From SpSt-77 sp049972045 (GTDB lineage: Bacteria; Chloroflexota; Anaerolineae; B4-G1; DUEL01), in the NCBI GenBank assembly GCA_049972045.1, contig JBMFKS010000038.1, positions 1 to 27,484 of the forward strand: DNA of 27,484 nucleotides, given 5' to 3'. A program made the position numbers and the translations under genes. The number at the start of each line of letters is the position of its first letter. The first letter of the stretch is position 1. Below the pieces are notes generated by a model, which saw only the letters and a program-made list of their open reading frames with translations, had not been told where the DNA came from and ran no database searches. Below, in pieces: positions 6,695 through 14,504 of the stretch.

Positions 6695-7875
6695 CCGATC
6701 ACTCCCAGTTCCTTCCCGACCTTCGCGAACTTCTCCAGGCCGTAGTCCAGATCGTCTTTGCTGAGCATCGCGGAGACCATGACCCGGATGCGAGCCTGGC
6801 CCTTGGGGACGGTGGGGTAGCCGATGGCCATCGCGAAGACGCCCTCTTCAAAGAGGCGGCGGCTGAACTGCTGGGCCAGCGGCGCCTCCCCCAGCATCAC
6901 CGGCGTGATGGGGGTGACGCTACGGCCCACGTCAAAGCCCAGCCGCTTCATCTCCCCCTTAAAATAGCGGGTGTTCTCCCAGAGGCGGTCCACCAGTTCG
7001 GTGGATTCGGAGAGGACGTCCACCGCCGCTATGCACGCGGCGGTGTCGGTGGCGGTGACGGCGTTGGAAAAGAGGAAGGGGCGGGCCCGCTGGCGTAGGT
7101 AGTCTATGACCACCTTCTTGCCGGAGATAATCCCGCCGACGACGCCGAAGGCTTTGGAGAAGGTGCCGATTTCAATGTCAAACTTCCCGTGGAGGCCGAA
7201 GTGGTCCACGATGCCGCGGCCGCCGTAACCCAGGACGCCCTCGCCGTGGGCGTCGTCCACCATCGTGATGAGGCCGTAGCGCTCGGCGACCTCGTAGATT
7301 TTGTCCAGCGGGGCCACGTCGCCGTCCATAGAGAAGACGCCATCGGTGATGACCATGCCGCGCCGGAAGTTGGAGAGGTTCTCCTTGATTTTGGCCTCCA
7401 GGTCATCGGGGTCGCAGTGCTCGTAGACGATGATTTTGGCCCCGCTGAGGCGGCAACCGTCAATGATGGAGGCGTGGTTCAGCCGGTCGGAGAAGATGAC
7501 GTCCTCCCGGCCCACCAGGGGCGGGATGGCGGCCTGGTTGGCGCAGAAGCCCGACTGGACGTAGAGGGCGTCCTCCACGTGCTTGAACTCGGCGACCTTC
7601 CGCTCCAGTTCCACATGGATGGTGAGGGTTCCGGCGATAGAGCGGACTGCCGTCGGCCCCACGCCCCAACGGTCCAGTGCCTCGTGGGCCGCCTGCACCA
7701 GCCGGGGATGGGTCGCCAGGCCCAGGTAGTTGTTGGTGCAGAGATTGAGGACTTTCTTGCCGTCCACCATCATCCAGGGGCCGGGAGCCGAGCCGATGGT
7801 GCGCAGGTGGATGAAGAGGCCGGCCTCTTGCAGCGCGGCCATCTCCTCGCGAATGAAGTCAAATTTATCTCCCAT
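6691..7875 (-). CDS. kbl: Glycine C-acetyltransferase / 2-amino-3-ketobutyrate CoA ligase-like PLP enzyme (alpha-oxoamine synthase)
   Basis: The 394-residue fold-type I PLP enzyme of the alpha-oxoamine synthase family condenses an amino acid with an acyl-CoA; the Kbl branch interconverts 2-amino-3-oxobutyrate plus CoA with glycine plus acetyl-CoA in threonine catabolism. Seen: NLCTNNYLGLATHP at 44-57, the SGFCANQAA segment, His134 in RLNHASIIDG (stacks on PLP), DDAHGEG at 207-213, and the PLP lysine Lys241 in GTFSKAFGVVGG. Length fits. The family also includes 8-amino-7-oxononanoate synthase; the sequence reads more like Kbl, but no threonine dehydrogenase is adjacent to confirm it. The ATG at 7875 has AAGGAG eight bases upstream. 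It leads a four-gene run and is driven from a perfect consensus promoter through an approximately 160-base leader. Confidence 0.9.
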   Translation of the reverse strand: MGDKFDFIREEMAALQEAGLFIHLRTIGSAPGPWMMVDGKKVLNLCTNNYLGLATHPRLVQAAHEALDRWGVGPTAVRSIAGTLTIHVELERKVAEFKHVEDALYVQSGFCANQAAIPPLVGREDVIFSDRLNHASIIDGCRLSGAKIIVYEHCDPDDLEAKIKENLSNFRRGMVITDGVFSMDGDVAPLDKIYEVAERYGLITMVDDAHGEGVLGYGGRGIVDHFGLHGKFDIEIGTFSKAFGVVGGIISGKKVVIDYLRQRARPFLFSNAVTATDTAACIAAVDVLSESTELVDRLWENTRYFKGEMKRLGFDVGRSVTPITPVMLGEAPLAQQFSRRLFEEGVFAMAIGYPTVPKGQARIRVMVSAMLSKDDLDYGLEKFAKVGKELGVIG

Positions 7876-7940
7876 GGTCTTGCTCCTTATATGGAAAGGA
7901 TGGGGCTGAGCAGGATTCTATGCCCAGGGAAAACCCCAGA

Positions 7941-7997
7941 TTTCACGGATGAGACGGATGATGGCTCAAAAATCAGCGAAATCCGTGGAATCCGTGG
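7941..7997. repeat. ATCCGTG-type direct/inverted repeats in the kbl leader
   Basis: TTTCACGGAT (7941-7950) faces GAAATCCGTGGAATCCGTGG (7978-7997) as an imperfect inverted repeat; the right arm is itself a tandem of ATCCGTGG. It lies within the predicted 5' leader of the kbl transcript. It resembles the other short degenerate CACGAAT/CATCCGCGTT repeats in this window. Confidence 0.5.
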
Positions 7998-8043
7998 TTT
8001 GTACGGTTGTCGTGTTAAGATGAATTCCCGGAGAGCGGAGGTC

Positions 8044-8072
8044 ATTATACAGAAGAGAGAGGGTTCTGTCAA
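8044..8072 (-). promoter_or_regulatory. Perfect-consensus sigma70-type promoter for kbl
   Basis: On the minus strand, TTGACA (8072-8067), a 17-base spacer and TATAAT (8049-8044) match the sigma70 consensus at all 12 positions. Initiation is expected near 8037, giving a leader of about 160 bases before the kbl ATG. No other promoter is evident between the four genes down to 4523, consistent with one operon. Confidence 0.85.
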
Positions 8073-8155
8073 TGAGGGCGGACGGGTGTTCTAATGCAAA
8101 TCTAATGCCCGTCCATCGTTTTTCTAACATTGGGAAGGTTATCATTGCCGGAGCG

Positions 8156-8297
8156 GAGTGGTCAGTCAAGTTTATCCTTATGGGTCCGAATTGCCGACGC
8201 GGCCAGGGGCCCATGCAGGCCACCAGTAGGGCAACTGCTTGCAGTTGCCCTACTGGAGGGCGCAAAGACCCACAAACGTGCTGTTGACAAACCAGTA
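8156..8297 (+). repeat. R1 element, copy B (full length)
   Basis: This 142-bp copy starts GAGTGGTCAGTCAAG and ends GTTGACAAACCAGTA. The central hairpin has 14-bp arms (CCAGTAGGGCAACT / AGTTGCCCTACTGG) extended by the GC of its inner loop. It sits between the kbl promoter and clpB, so any clpB promoter must lie in, upstream of or just after the element. A TTGACA (8284-8289) near its right end could act as an outward -35, but no good -10 follows at normal spacing. Confidence 0.9.
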
Positions 8298-8307
8298 GAG
8301 CGTCGTC

Positions 8308-8347
8308 CACGAATACCATCCACGAATGGGACACGAATATCACGAAT
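8308..8347 (+). repeat. Four CACGAAT direct repeats upstream of clpB
   Basis: CACGAAT occurs at 8308, 8321, 8332 and 8341, with start-to-start spacings of 13, 11 and 9 bases, immediately before the clpB ribosome-binding site. It is either a worn intergenic repeat of the CACGAAG class or a set of binding sites. No CIRCE (HrcA) or HAIR (HspR) inverted repeat was seen upstream of clpB. Confidence 0.5.
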
Positions 8348-8368
8348 CACAATTGAGGAGGGATGAGG

Positions 8369-10942
8369 ATGGATCTGAATCGGTATACGGAAAAAGCACA
8401 GGAAGCGATTTTCACGGCCCAACGTTTGGCAAGCGAATATAGTCACGGTCAGATGGAGCCGGAGCATTTGTTGGTGGCGCTGGTGCGCCAGTCCGACGGG
8501 GTGGTGCCCCAGGTGCTGGCGAAGATGAATGTCCCGCCGGAGACCGTCGCACTGACAGCGGAGCGCGCGCTGCGAGAGAAGCCCAAGGTCTACGGCCCGA
8601 CCCAGATCGGGCTTTCCCGCGACCTCTCCCGCGCCCTGGAGGAGGCGGAGAAGGTCGCCGCCCGGATGCGGGACGAGTTCATCAGCACGGAGCACCTCCT
8701 GCTGGCCCTGCTGGGGCCGCACGGCGCGGGCGCGGCGCGCCTCCTCGCCGCGCACGGCGTCACCGAGGACGCCGTCCTGCGGGCCCTGACGGCCATCCGC
8801 GGCAGCCAGCGGGTCACGTCCCAGAACCCGGAGGCCACCTACCAGGCGCTGGAGAAGTACGGCCGCGACCTGACCGCGCTGGCCCGCCAGGGGAAACTGG
8901 ACCCGGTCATCGGGCGGGATGAGGAGATCCGCCGCGTGATGCAGATCCTCAACCGCCGCACCAAGAACAACCCGGTCCTGGTGGGCGACGCGGGCGTCGG
9001 GAAGACGGCCATCGTGGAAGGGCTGGCCCAGCGCATCGTCCGGGGCGACGTCCCGGAGGGGCTGAAGAATAAACGCATCGTCGCGCTGGACCTGGGCGCG
9101 CTGGTCGCCGGGGCCAAGTACCGGGGCGAGTTTGAGGAGCGCCTGAAGGCCGTCCTCAAAGAGGTCACCGACGCCGAAGGGGAAATCATCCTGTTCATTG
9201 ACGAGATTCATCAGGTCGTCGGCGCCGGGCGGGCCGAGGGCGCGCCGATGGACGCGGCCAATATCCTCAAGCCGATGCTGGCCCGGGGCGAACTCCACTG
9301 CATCGGCGCGACGACCCTGGACGAATACCGCAAGTACATTGAGAAGGACGCCGCGCTGGAGCGGCGCTTCCAGCCCGTCTACGTGGACGAACCCTCGGTG
9401 GAGGACACCATCAGCATCCTGCGCGGGCTGAAGGAACGGTACGAGGTCCACCACGGCGTCCGCATCCAGGACGCCGCGTGCATCGCGGCCGCTGTTCTCA
9501 GCCACCGCTACATTGCCGACCGGCACCTGCCCGACAAGGCCATTGACCTGATTGACGAGGCCGCATCCCGCCTGCGGATGGAAATAGACTCCAAGCCCGC
9601 CGAACTGGACGAGGTGGATCGGCGTATCATGCAATTGGAGATTGAACGGGAGGCGCTGAAGAAGGAGACGGACGCAGCCAGCCGGGAGCGGCTCCAGAAA
9701 CTGGAGAAGGAACTGGCAGACCTGCGGGAGGAGAGCCAGTCCCTGCGGGCCCGGTGGGAACGGGAGAAGGCCGCCATCCAGGCCCTGCGGGAGACGAAGG
9801 AGCGGATTGAACAGGTCCGCCACCAGATTGAGGAGGCCCAGCGGGCTCTGGATTACGCCCGCGCGTCGGAACTGCAGTACGGTGTGCTCATAGAACTGGA
9901 GCGGCAGCGGCGGGAGCAGGAGGAGCAGTTGAAGCGACTCCAATCCGACCGCCCGCTGCTCAAGGAGGAGGTGGGACCGGAAGACGTTGCCCGGGTGGTG
10001 GCGGAGTGGACCGGCATCCCGGTGACCAAACTCCTGGAGGGCGAACTGGAGAAACTGTTGCGGATGGAGGAGGCGCTTCACCGGCGCGTCGTCGGGCAGG
10101 ACGAGGCGGTCCAGGCCGTGGCCAACGCGGTCCGACGCGCCCGCGCGGGGCTCCAGGACCCCAACCGGCCCATCGGTTCCTTCATCTTCCTGGGGCCGAC
10201 GGGGGTAGGCAAGACCGAACTGGCCCGCGCGCTGGCGGAGTTCCTCTTTGACACCGAAGAGGCGATGATCCGAATTGATATGAGCGAGTACCAGGAGCGG
10301 CACACCGTCTCCCGGCTCATCGGCGCGCCGCCGGGCTACGTGGGCTACGAGGAGGGCGGCCAACTCACCGAGGCCGTCCGTCGCCGGCCCTACAGCGTGG
10401 TCCTGTTTGACGAGATAGAGAAGGCCCATCCGGAGGTCTTCAACACCCTGCTCCAACTGCTGGACGAGGGTCGCCTGACCGATGGTCATGGTCGCACAGT
10501 GGACTTCCGCAACACCCTCATCATTATGACCAGCAACATCGGCAGCCGCTGGATCAAGGAACTGGGCGTGGAAGCGGCGCGGGAGCGGGTGATGGAGGAA
10601 CTGGACCGGACCTTCCGTCCGGAGTTCCTGAACCGGATTGACGAAATCATCCTCTTCCACAGCCTGACACGGGAGGACCTGAAGCGGATTGTGGACATCC
10701 AGATGGAGCGGCTGCGGGGCCTACTGGCCCAAAAGCAGATCGGGCTGGAATGGACCGAGGGGTTGCGGGAATACCTGGCTGAGGTGGGCTACGACCCGGT
10801 TTTCGGCGCGCGGCCGTTGAAGCGGGTGATCCAGCGGGAGGTGCAAGACCCGCTGGCGCTGGCCATCCTGCGCGGCGAGTTCCGGGAAGGGGATACAGTC
10901 CGCGTGGACGTCCGAGATGGCCGGGTGGTCTTCACGAAATAA
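8369..10942 (+). CDS. clpB: ClpB AAA+ disaggregase chaperone
   Basis: The 857-residue Hsp100 protein threads aggregated polypeptides through a hexameric ring together with DnaK. Order of domains: Clp N domain (residues 1-145), first AAA+ module with Walker A GDAGVGKT at ~206-213, FIDEIH Walker B and GAKYRGEFEER, the coiled-coil M domain (~405-530) that distinguishes ClpB from ClpA/ClpC, second AAA+ module with Walker A GPTGVGKT at ~609-616 and LFDEIEKAH, then the C-terminal D2-small domain (FGARPLKRVIQ). No ClpP-binding IGF/L loop was recognised. An ATG two codons upstream (8363) exists, but the GAGGAGGG at 8355-8362 abuts it; the ATG at 8369 has ideal spacing and is preferred. It is followed by an R3 hairpin and a macro-domain gene on the same strand. 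Confidence 0.97.
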   Translation: MDLNRYTEKAQEAIFTAQRLASEYSHGQMEPEHLLVALVRQSDGVVPQVLAKMNVPPETVALTAERALREKPKVYGPTQIGLSRDLSRALEEAEKVAARMRDEFISTEHLLLALLGPHGAGAARLLAAHGVTEDAVLRALTAIRGSQRVTSQNPEATYQALEKYGRDLTALARQGKLDPVIGRDEEIRRVMQILNRRTKNNPVLVGDAGVGKTAIVEGLAQRIVRGDVPEGLKNKRIVALDLGALVAGAKYRGEFEERLKAVLKEVTDAEGEIILFIDEIHQVVGAGRAEGAPMDAANILKPMLARGELHCIGATTLDEYRKYIEKDAALERRFQPVYVDEPSVEDTISILRGLKERYEVHHGVRIQDAACIAAAVLSHRYIADRHLPDKAIDLIDEAASRLRMEIDSKPAELDEVDRRIMQLEIEREALKKETDAASRERLQKLEKELADLREESQSLRARWEREKAAIQALRETKERIEQVRHQIEEAQRALDYARASELQYGVLIELERQRREQEEQLKRLQSDRPLLKEEVGPEDVARVVAEWTGIPVTKLLEGELEKLLRMEEALHRRVVGQDEAVQAVANAVRRARAGLQDPNRPIGSFIFLGPTGVGKTELARALAEFLFDTEEAMIRIDMSEYQERHTVSRLIGAPPGYVGYEEGGQLTEAVRRRPYSVVLFDEIEKAHPEVFNTLLQLLDEGRLTDGHGRTVDFRNTLIIMTSNIGSRWIKELGVEAARERVMEELDRTFRPEFLNRIDEIILFHSLTREDLKRIVDIQMERLRGLLAQKQIGLEWTEGLREYLAEVGYDPVFGARPLKRVIQREVQDPLALAILRGEFREGDTVRVDVRDGRVVFTK

Positions 10943-10956
10943 ACTCGTGGTAAAAT

Positions 10957-10987
10957 GGGGGGCGGCGGCCTTCGGCCGCCGCCCCCC
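10957..10987. repeat. R3 GC hairpin, copy 2
   Basis: Perfect 14-bp arms (GGGGGGCGGCGGCC and complement) close a TTC loop. It lies 15 bases after the clpB stop and 30 bases before the macro-domain start. There is no T-tract, so it would not be a standard terminator; it may stabilise the clpB mRNA end or attenuate read-through into the macro gene. Confidence 0.85.
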
Positions 10988-11017
10988 AACTCATCCCCCT
11001 CATCCGGGAGGCCGAAG

Positions 11018-11578
11018 ATGAAAACCCAAATCCACCGGACCATACTGGAACTGGTAGAAGGGGACATCACGGAGATGGAGACCGAGGCCATCGTCAATGC
11101 GGCCAACGAGTACCTGGCCCATGGAGGTGGAGTGGCAGGGGCCATCGCGCGCAAGGGCGGCCCGACGATCCAGCGGGAAAGCGACGAGTGGGTTCGCCGC
11201 TATGGCCCTGTCCCCACCGGCTCCGCTGCTATCACCTCCGGGGGTCGCCTGAAGGCCCGCTATGTGATCCACGCCGTCGGGCCAGTATACGACGCCGGGG
11301 CCCCGGAGCGGTCAGCCCAACTGCTGGCTTCGGCGGTGCGCGCCGCGTTGCGGATGGCCGACGAGCACGACCTCAAATCCATCGCCCTGCCCGCCATCAG
11401 CACCGGCATCTTCGGGTACCCGATGGAGGAGGCGGCGGACGTGATGCTGCGGGCAGCGGCCGACTATCTGCAAGGGGAGACAGGGCTGGAACGGGTCGTT
11501 TTCTGCCTGTATGGCCAGCCCGCCTACCAAATCTTCGCCGACACGCTGGAGCGGCTGATGGGCCCCGCGGTCCGCTGA
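11018..11578 (+). CDS. Macro-domain protein (ADP-ribose binding, probable O-acetyl-ADP-ribose deacetylase)
   Basis: The 186-residue product is essentially a single macro domain of the YmdB/MacroD/Af1521 type. Seen: LVEGDITEMETEAIVNAANEYLAHGGGVAGAIARKGG, with the GDIT and NAAN loops that hold the adenine and distal ribose and the GGGV catalytic/phosphate loop; RYVIHAVGPVYD; and IALPAISTGIFGYP, the second phosphate-binding loop (GIFGYP). Such proteins bind ADP-ribose and many hydrolyse O-acetyl-ADP-ribose or ADP-ribosylated proteins. The reading frame is open from 10955, but the upstream part only translates the R3 hairpin; the ATG at 11018 has GGGAGG about eight bases before it. It probably shares transcription with clpB; a stress-recovery link is plausible but inferred. 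It is convergent with the response regulator gene. Confidence 0.92.
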   Translation: MKTQIHRTILELVEGDITEMETEAIVNAANEYLAHGGGVAGAIARKGGPTIQRESDEWVRRYGPVPTGSAAITSGGRLKARYVIHAVGPVYDAGAPERSAQLLASAVRAALRMADEHDLKSIALPAISTGIFGYPMEEAADVMLRAAADYLQGETGLERVVFCLYGQPAYQIFADTLERLMGPAVR

Positions 11579-11665
11579 CCTTCAAGGACACGAGGGACAC
11601 AAAGAAATGCCGGCTTTGGGGGATTTGCGGGGTCAGCCGACTTGCCGTTCCCGAAAACAGCGAAA

Positions 11666-11699
11666 ACGTGCCAGGCACTTTTGGAAGTGCCTGGCACGT
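11666..11699. repeat. GTGCCAGGCAC palindromic hairpin
   Basis: Perfect 15-bp arms, ACGTGCCAGGCACTT and its complement, enclose TTGG. Each arm contains the near-palindromic GTGCC-N-GGCAC. It is inserted inside the R2 copy A and has no counterpart in R2 copy B at 24694-24824, so it looks like an insertion of a separate REP-like unit. Confidence 0.75.
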
Positions 11700-11845
11700 C
11701 ACCCCGCGTCGGCGGAAGCGGGGGATTTTTGCGCCCTCATCCCGGGAGTTTCCGGAGACCCAAAGGCCTGAAAGCGGCTTCGTCCCAAGCCCTCGGCCCC
11801 GAGCCCTCGGCCCGCCACGCCCTCGGCTCAAGGCCTCGGCGCGAG

Positions 11846-11870
11846 GTAGGGCAACTGCTCGCAGTTGCCC
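11846..11870. repeat. R1 central hairpin only (fragment F)
   Basis: GTAGGGCAACTGCTCGCAGTTGCCC reproduces the central hairpin of R1 with a TC loop centre, but none of the flanking R1 sequence or terminal repeats is present. It is either a relic, or evidence that the hairpin can move or be copied on its own. Confidence 0.65.
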
Positions 11871-12099
11871 ACACCCAAAAGCCTCGGCCCGCCACGCCCT
11901 CGGGCCCGAGGGGGCTTCTCGGCCCGAGGGGGGCTTCACGCCCCAAGGGGCTCTACCCGAAGGGATGAAAGCACCCCCAAGTCTGCGTGTTCTGGGTGTC
12001 CCGAGGGCGAGCGGGGGAAGGGAGGGGGCAGGGGATGCGGATGAAAGCACCCCCAAGTCTGCGTGTTCTGGGTGTCCTTCGGGGTTTTCAGATATGCTC

Positions 12100-12747
12100 T
12101 TACACCAGCCCCCGTCGTACCGCGTAGACGGCGGCCTGGACACGGTTTTTGAGTCCCAGTTTCTCCAGAATGCTGCGCACGTGGTTCCGCACGGTGTTCT
12201 CGGCAATCCCCAACTCGGCGGCGATCTCCTCGTTGGATAGCCCCTCCGCCAGCAGCACCAGCACCTGGCGCTCCCGCTCCGTGAGGGAATCCGGCTGATT
12301 CGTCAGCGGAGGGGCGGGGACAGCACGGGCCACCTGGCGGAGCAGTTTCCCCGTCATCGTCCGGGAGAGGGGGACTTCCCCCTGGGCCAGCCCCCGCAGT
12401 TCCTGGAACAGCGCCTCCGGCCGCATACTCTTCACCAGATAGCCGTCGGCGCCGCAACGAATGGCCGCCAGGAAATCCTGGTCGTCCTCCGAGACGGTGA
12501 GGACCACCACCCGAATGCCAGGCAGTTCCCGCTTGATCTGGCGGGTCGCCTCCAGGCCGTCACAGACCGGCATCCGCAGGTCCATCAGGACCACATCAGG
12601 GCGCAAGGCACGGGCCTTCTCCACCCCCTCGGCCCCGTCCGACGCCTCGCCGACCACCTGGAAGTCCGGCTGAGCGTCCAGCAGGCGAGCCAGCCCCTTG
12701 CGAAACAGGATGTGGTCATCCACCAGCAGGATCCGCAATGGGTTCAT
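12100..12747 (-). CDS. NarL/LuxR-family two-component response regulator
   Basis: The 215-residue protein has a receiver domain (residues 3-120) and a LuxR-type helix-turn-helix (~152-215). Seen: the acidic pair Asp10/Asp11 in LLVDDH, phosphoacceptor Asp56 in VVLMDLRMP, Thr84 in VVLTVSE and Lys106 in GYLVKSM, so the phosphorylation site is complete; the DNA-binding half reads LTERERQVLVLLAEGLSNEEIAAELGIAENTVRNHVRSILEKL, a canonical GerE motif. It would bind DNA as a phosphorylation-dependent dimer. Its ATG overlaps the upstream cyclase stop as ATGA, and it is last in the protease-cyclase-regulator run. No sensor kinase lies in the window, so the phosphodonor must be elsewhere or its control unusual. 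Confidence 0.94.
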   Translation of the reverse strand: MNPLRILLVDDHILFRKGLARLLDAQPDFQVVGEASDGAEGVEKARALRPDVVLMDLRMPVCDGLEATRQIKRELPGIRVVVLTVSEDDQDFLAAIRCGADGYLVKSMRPEALFQELRGLAQGEVPLSRTMTGKLLRQVARAVPAPPLTNQPDSLTERERQVLVLLAEGLSNEEIAAELGIAENTVRNHVRSILEKLGLKNRVQAAVYAVRRGLV

Positions 12748-14489
12748 CCCGACGTCCTCAAACGGTACGCCAGCACCGGCTCATATCGCCCCCGTACATG
12801 GACAACCCCCAGAGGCTCAAAAGTCCACTCTTTTCCCGCTGAGGCGACCACGGCTTCGGTGACGTATATCTCTCCCGCCGGGGCATACGTGCTGAGACGG
12901 GCCGCAATGTTGACCGTGTCGCCGATGGCATCGTACTCCGGGTGCTGAGCGGATCCCAGCAATCCCACCACGGCGGCCCCGGCATGGATTCCCACCCCCA
13001 TCGGCATACGCATCATATTGGGCCTCTCCCGCCACAGTCTCTCCAGACGTTTCAGCCCATCCTGAGCCGCCCGCAGGGCCTGGTCCACCGGCTGGTCCAT
13101 CGGCAGGGGGGCGTTGAAAATGGCGGCCACCATATCCCCGACGTACTTGGTCACAATCCCCCCAGCCTCCACCACGGCGTCTGTAAAGCAGGAAAAGTGA
13201 TGACTGGCCGCCTCCCGCACCATCCGGGGGTCCTGCCCCTCTGTCAATCGGACAAATCCCCGGACATCGGCGAAGAGGGCGACGACGAACCGCACATCGG
13301 TGTTGAGCAGTTGCTCCCCATCCGGGGTCTCCATCAGACGGGCGATGAGCCGGGGAGAGGCTCGTCCCTGCAGCAGAAGGGACAGTTGGGATCGCCGCCG
13401 CCGGTCATAGTGGGAACGCCAGAGACCTGTGAGCCCAGCGGTGATCAGGATCCCTGCCAGCGGTGGGAACGGGTCCAACCCCTGCCCCTGACGGATGCTC
13501 ACCCCGGTCAAAACCAGAACTCCGCCGATGATGGTCAGCAGGACGATCGCCAGAAGGAACAGGGAACGAATTCGGGTAACCGCCCAGCCGGAGAAGAGAG
13601 AGGCGGTCAGAATGATCAGGACACTCAGGGGGAGGGGAACCGGTGTGACCACACTGCCCATCAGGAGCGCGGTCGCGGCCTGGGCCTGGACTTCCACCCC
13701 GACCATCTCCCCCACCGGGGTCCGGTATATTTCCGCCCCATCTCCCCCCGTCATTCCAACGAAGAGGATCCGTCCCGCCAGCGCCTCAGGCGTCAGGGCT
13801 CCTTCCAGAAAAGCCTGCAAGGGATACACCGGCATAGAGCCCGGACGCGCCGGATAGTGAATCTGAACCTGGCCCGCCTTGTCCGGGGTCAGGGTGAAGT
13901 CGGCCCAGCGGAAGGGGGAATGGGTCGGGGGTGGGATGGCGGCCTGGAGGTAGAGAGCCACCGCCCGCCATGCCAGCGCGGGCACCGTCTCCGTACCGGC
14001 CTGCACCCAGAGGGGGACCCGCCGCAGGACCCCGTCGGAATCGGGGAGCAGGTTGATGTGCCCGATGATCCGGGCCGCAGAGGTGGGACGAAGCAGGTAA
14101 GGGAACGCGACCCGGCCCTCCTGAAAGGACGGCGTCCCGACGCCGATGGCTGGCCAGATCATCAGCCCGTCCGGCAAAGTCGCCGACAGCGCTTCCCCTA
14201 CCGATGGCGGGAGAGGGAAATCCAGGGCCACGACCCGCGCTCCGGCCTCATAGGCCCGCCGAAACAGGGTTGCGTACTGCTCGGGGGACCATTCATCCGG
14301 TCGTCCGTACTGTTGGAGGGCATCCGCGTCTACGGCGATGATGGCCACTGGCGACCATGTTCCTCCGGGGATGTGAAACAGGTCGCCAACCCTCGCGGCC
14401 CAGGTGGGGAGGAGGTCATAGCAGGCCGTCAGGCTGATCAGCAAGCCGGTGAACGTTCCGATGAGAAAGCCGACGAGCGTTCTGCGCAT
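12744..14489 (-). CDS. CHASE2-domain membrane-bound class III adenylate cyclase
   Basis: The 581-residue membrane receptor cyclase has an N-terminal TM (residues 5-25), an extracytoplasmic CHASE2 sensor (~45-280: AIIAVDADALQQYG, ARVVALDFPLP, ILFVGMTGGDGAEIYRTPVG), a cluster of three TM helices (~285-360) and a cytoplasmic class III catalytic domain (~398-575). Catalytic residues look complete: metal-binding Asp408 (FADVRGF) and Asp452 (KYVGDMVAAIF), adenine-selecting Lys448 and Asp520 (YDAIGDTVN), and Asn527 and Arg531 (NIAAR) for the transition state. It should therefore make cAMP from ATP rather than cGMP. It lies 15 bases after the site-2 protease and overlaps the response regulator by 4 bases, suggesting one signalling operon. 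No ribosome-binding site is obvious at the ATG. Confidence 0.93.
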   Translation of the reverse strand: MRRTLVGFLIGTFTGLLISLTACYDLLPTWAARVGDLFHIPGGTWSPVAIIAVDADALQQYGRPDEWSPEQYATLFRRAYEAGARVVALDFPLPPSVGEALSATLPDGLMIWPAIGVGTPSFQEGRVAFPYLLRPTSAARIIGHINLLPDSDGVLRRVPLWVQAGTETVPALAWRAVALYLQAAIPPPTHSPFRWADFTLTPDKAGQVQIHYPARPGSMPVYPLQAFLEGALTPEALAGRILFVGMTGGDGAEIYRTPVGEMVGVEVQAQAATALLMGSVVTPVPLPLSVLIILTASLFSGWAVTRIRSLFLLAIVLLTIIGGVLVLTGVSIRQGQGLDPFPPLAGILITAGLTGLWRSHYDRRRRSQLSLLLQGRASPRLIARLMETPDGEQLLNTDVRFVVALFADVRGFVRLTEGQDPRMVREAASHHFSCFTDAVVEAGGIVTKYVGDMVAAIFNAPLPMDQPVDQALRAAQDGLKRLERLWRERPNMMRMPMGVGIHAGAAVVGLLGSAQHPEYDAIGDTVNIAARLSTYAPAGEIYVTEAVVASAGKEWTFEPLGVVHVRGRYEPVLAYRLRTSG

Positions 14490-14504
14490 GCCGCGGGATG
14501 ACTA

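Larger units (their letters stand above)
11581..12092. repeat. R2 element, copy A (expanded), filling the macro/response-regulator gap
   Basis: The non-coding gap between the convergent macro and response-regulator genes is one large R2 copy. Its left end, GGACACGAGGGACACAAAGAAATGCCGG, and right end, GTGTCCTTCGGGGTTTTCAGA, match the reverse complement of 24694-24824. Internally it also holds a GTGCCAGGCAC hairpin (11666-11699), an R1 central hairpin (11846-11870), several CCTCGGCCCG-rich units, and a 38-base exact direct duplication at 11964-12001 and 12040-12077 (GATGAAAGCACCCCCAAGTC and following). No coding region is credible. Confidence 0.75.

Noticed and set aside
8072..8362. CIRCE or HAIR heat-shock operator before clpB
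   Set aside because: No TTAGCACTC/GAGTGCTAA or CTTGAGT/ACTCAAG inverted repeat could be found by eye.
8162..10660. Very long open frame on the minus strand opposite clpB
   Set aside because: It is a shadow of the GC-rich clpB reading frame: no recognisable domain, low-complexity composition, and it runs across the R1 element.
10955..11017. N-terminal extension of the macro-domain protein
   Set aside because: It only translates the R3 hairpin; the ATG at 11018 has a ribosome-binding site and starts the conserved domain.
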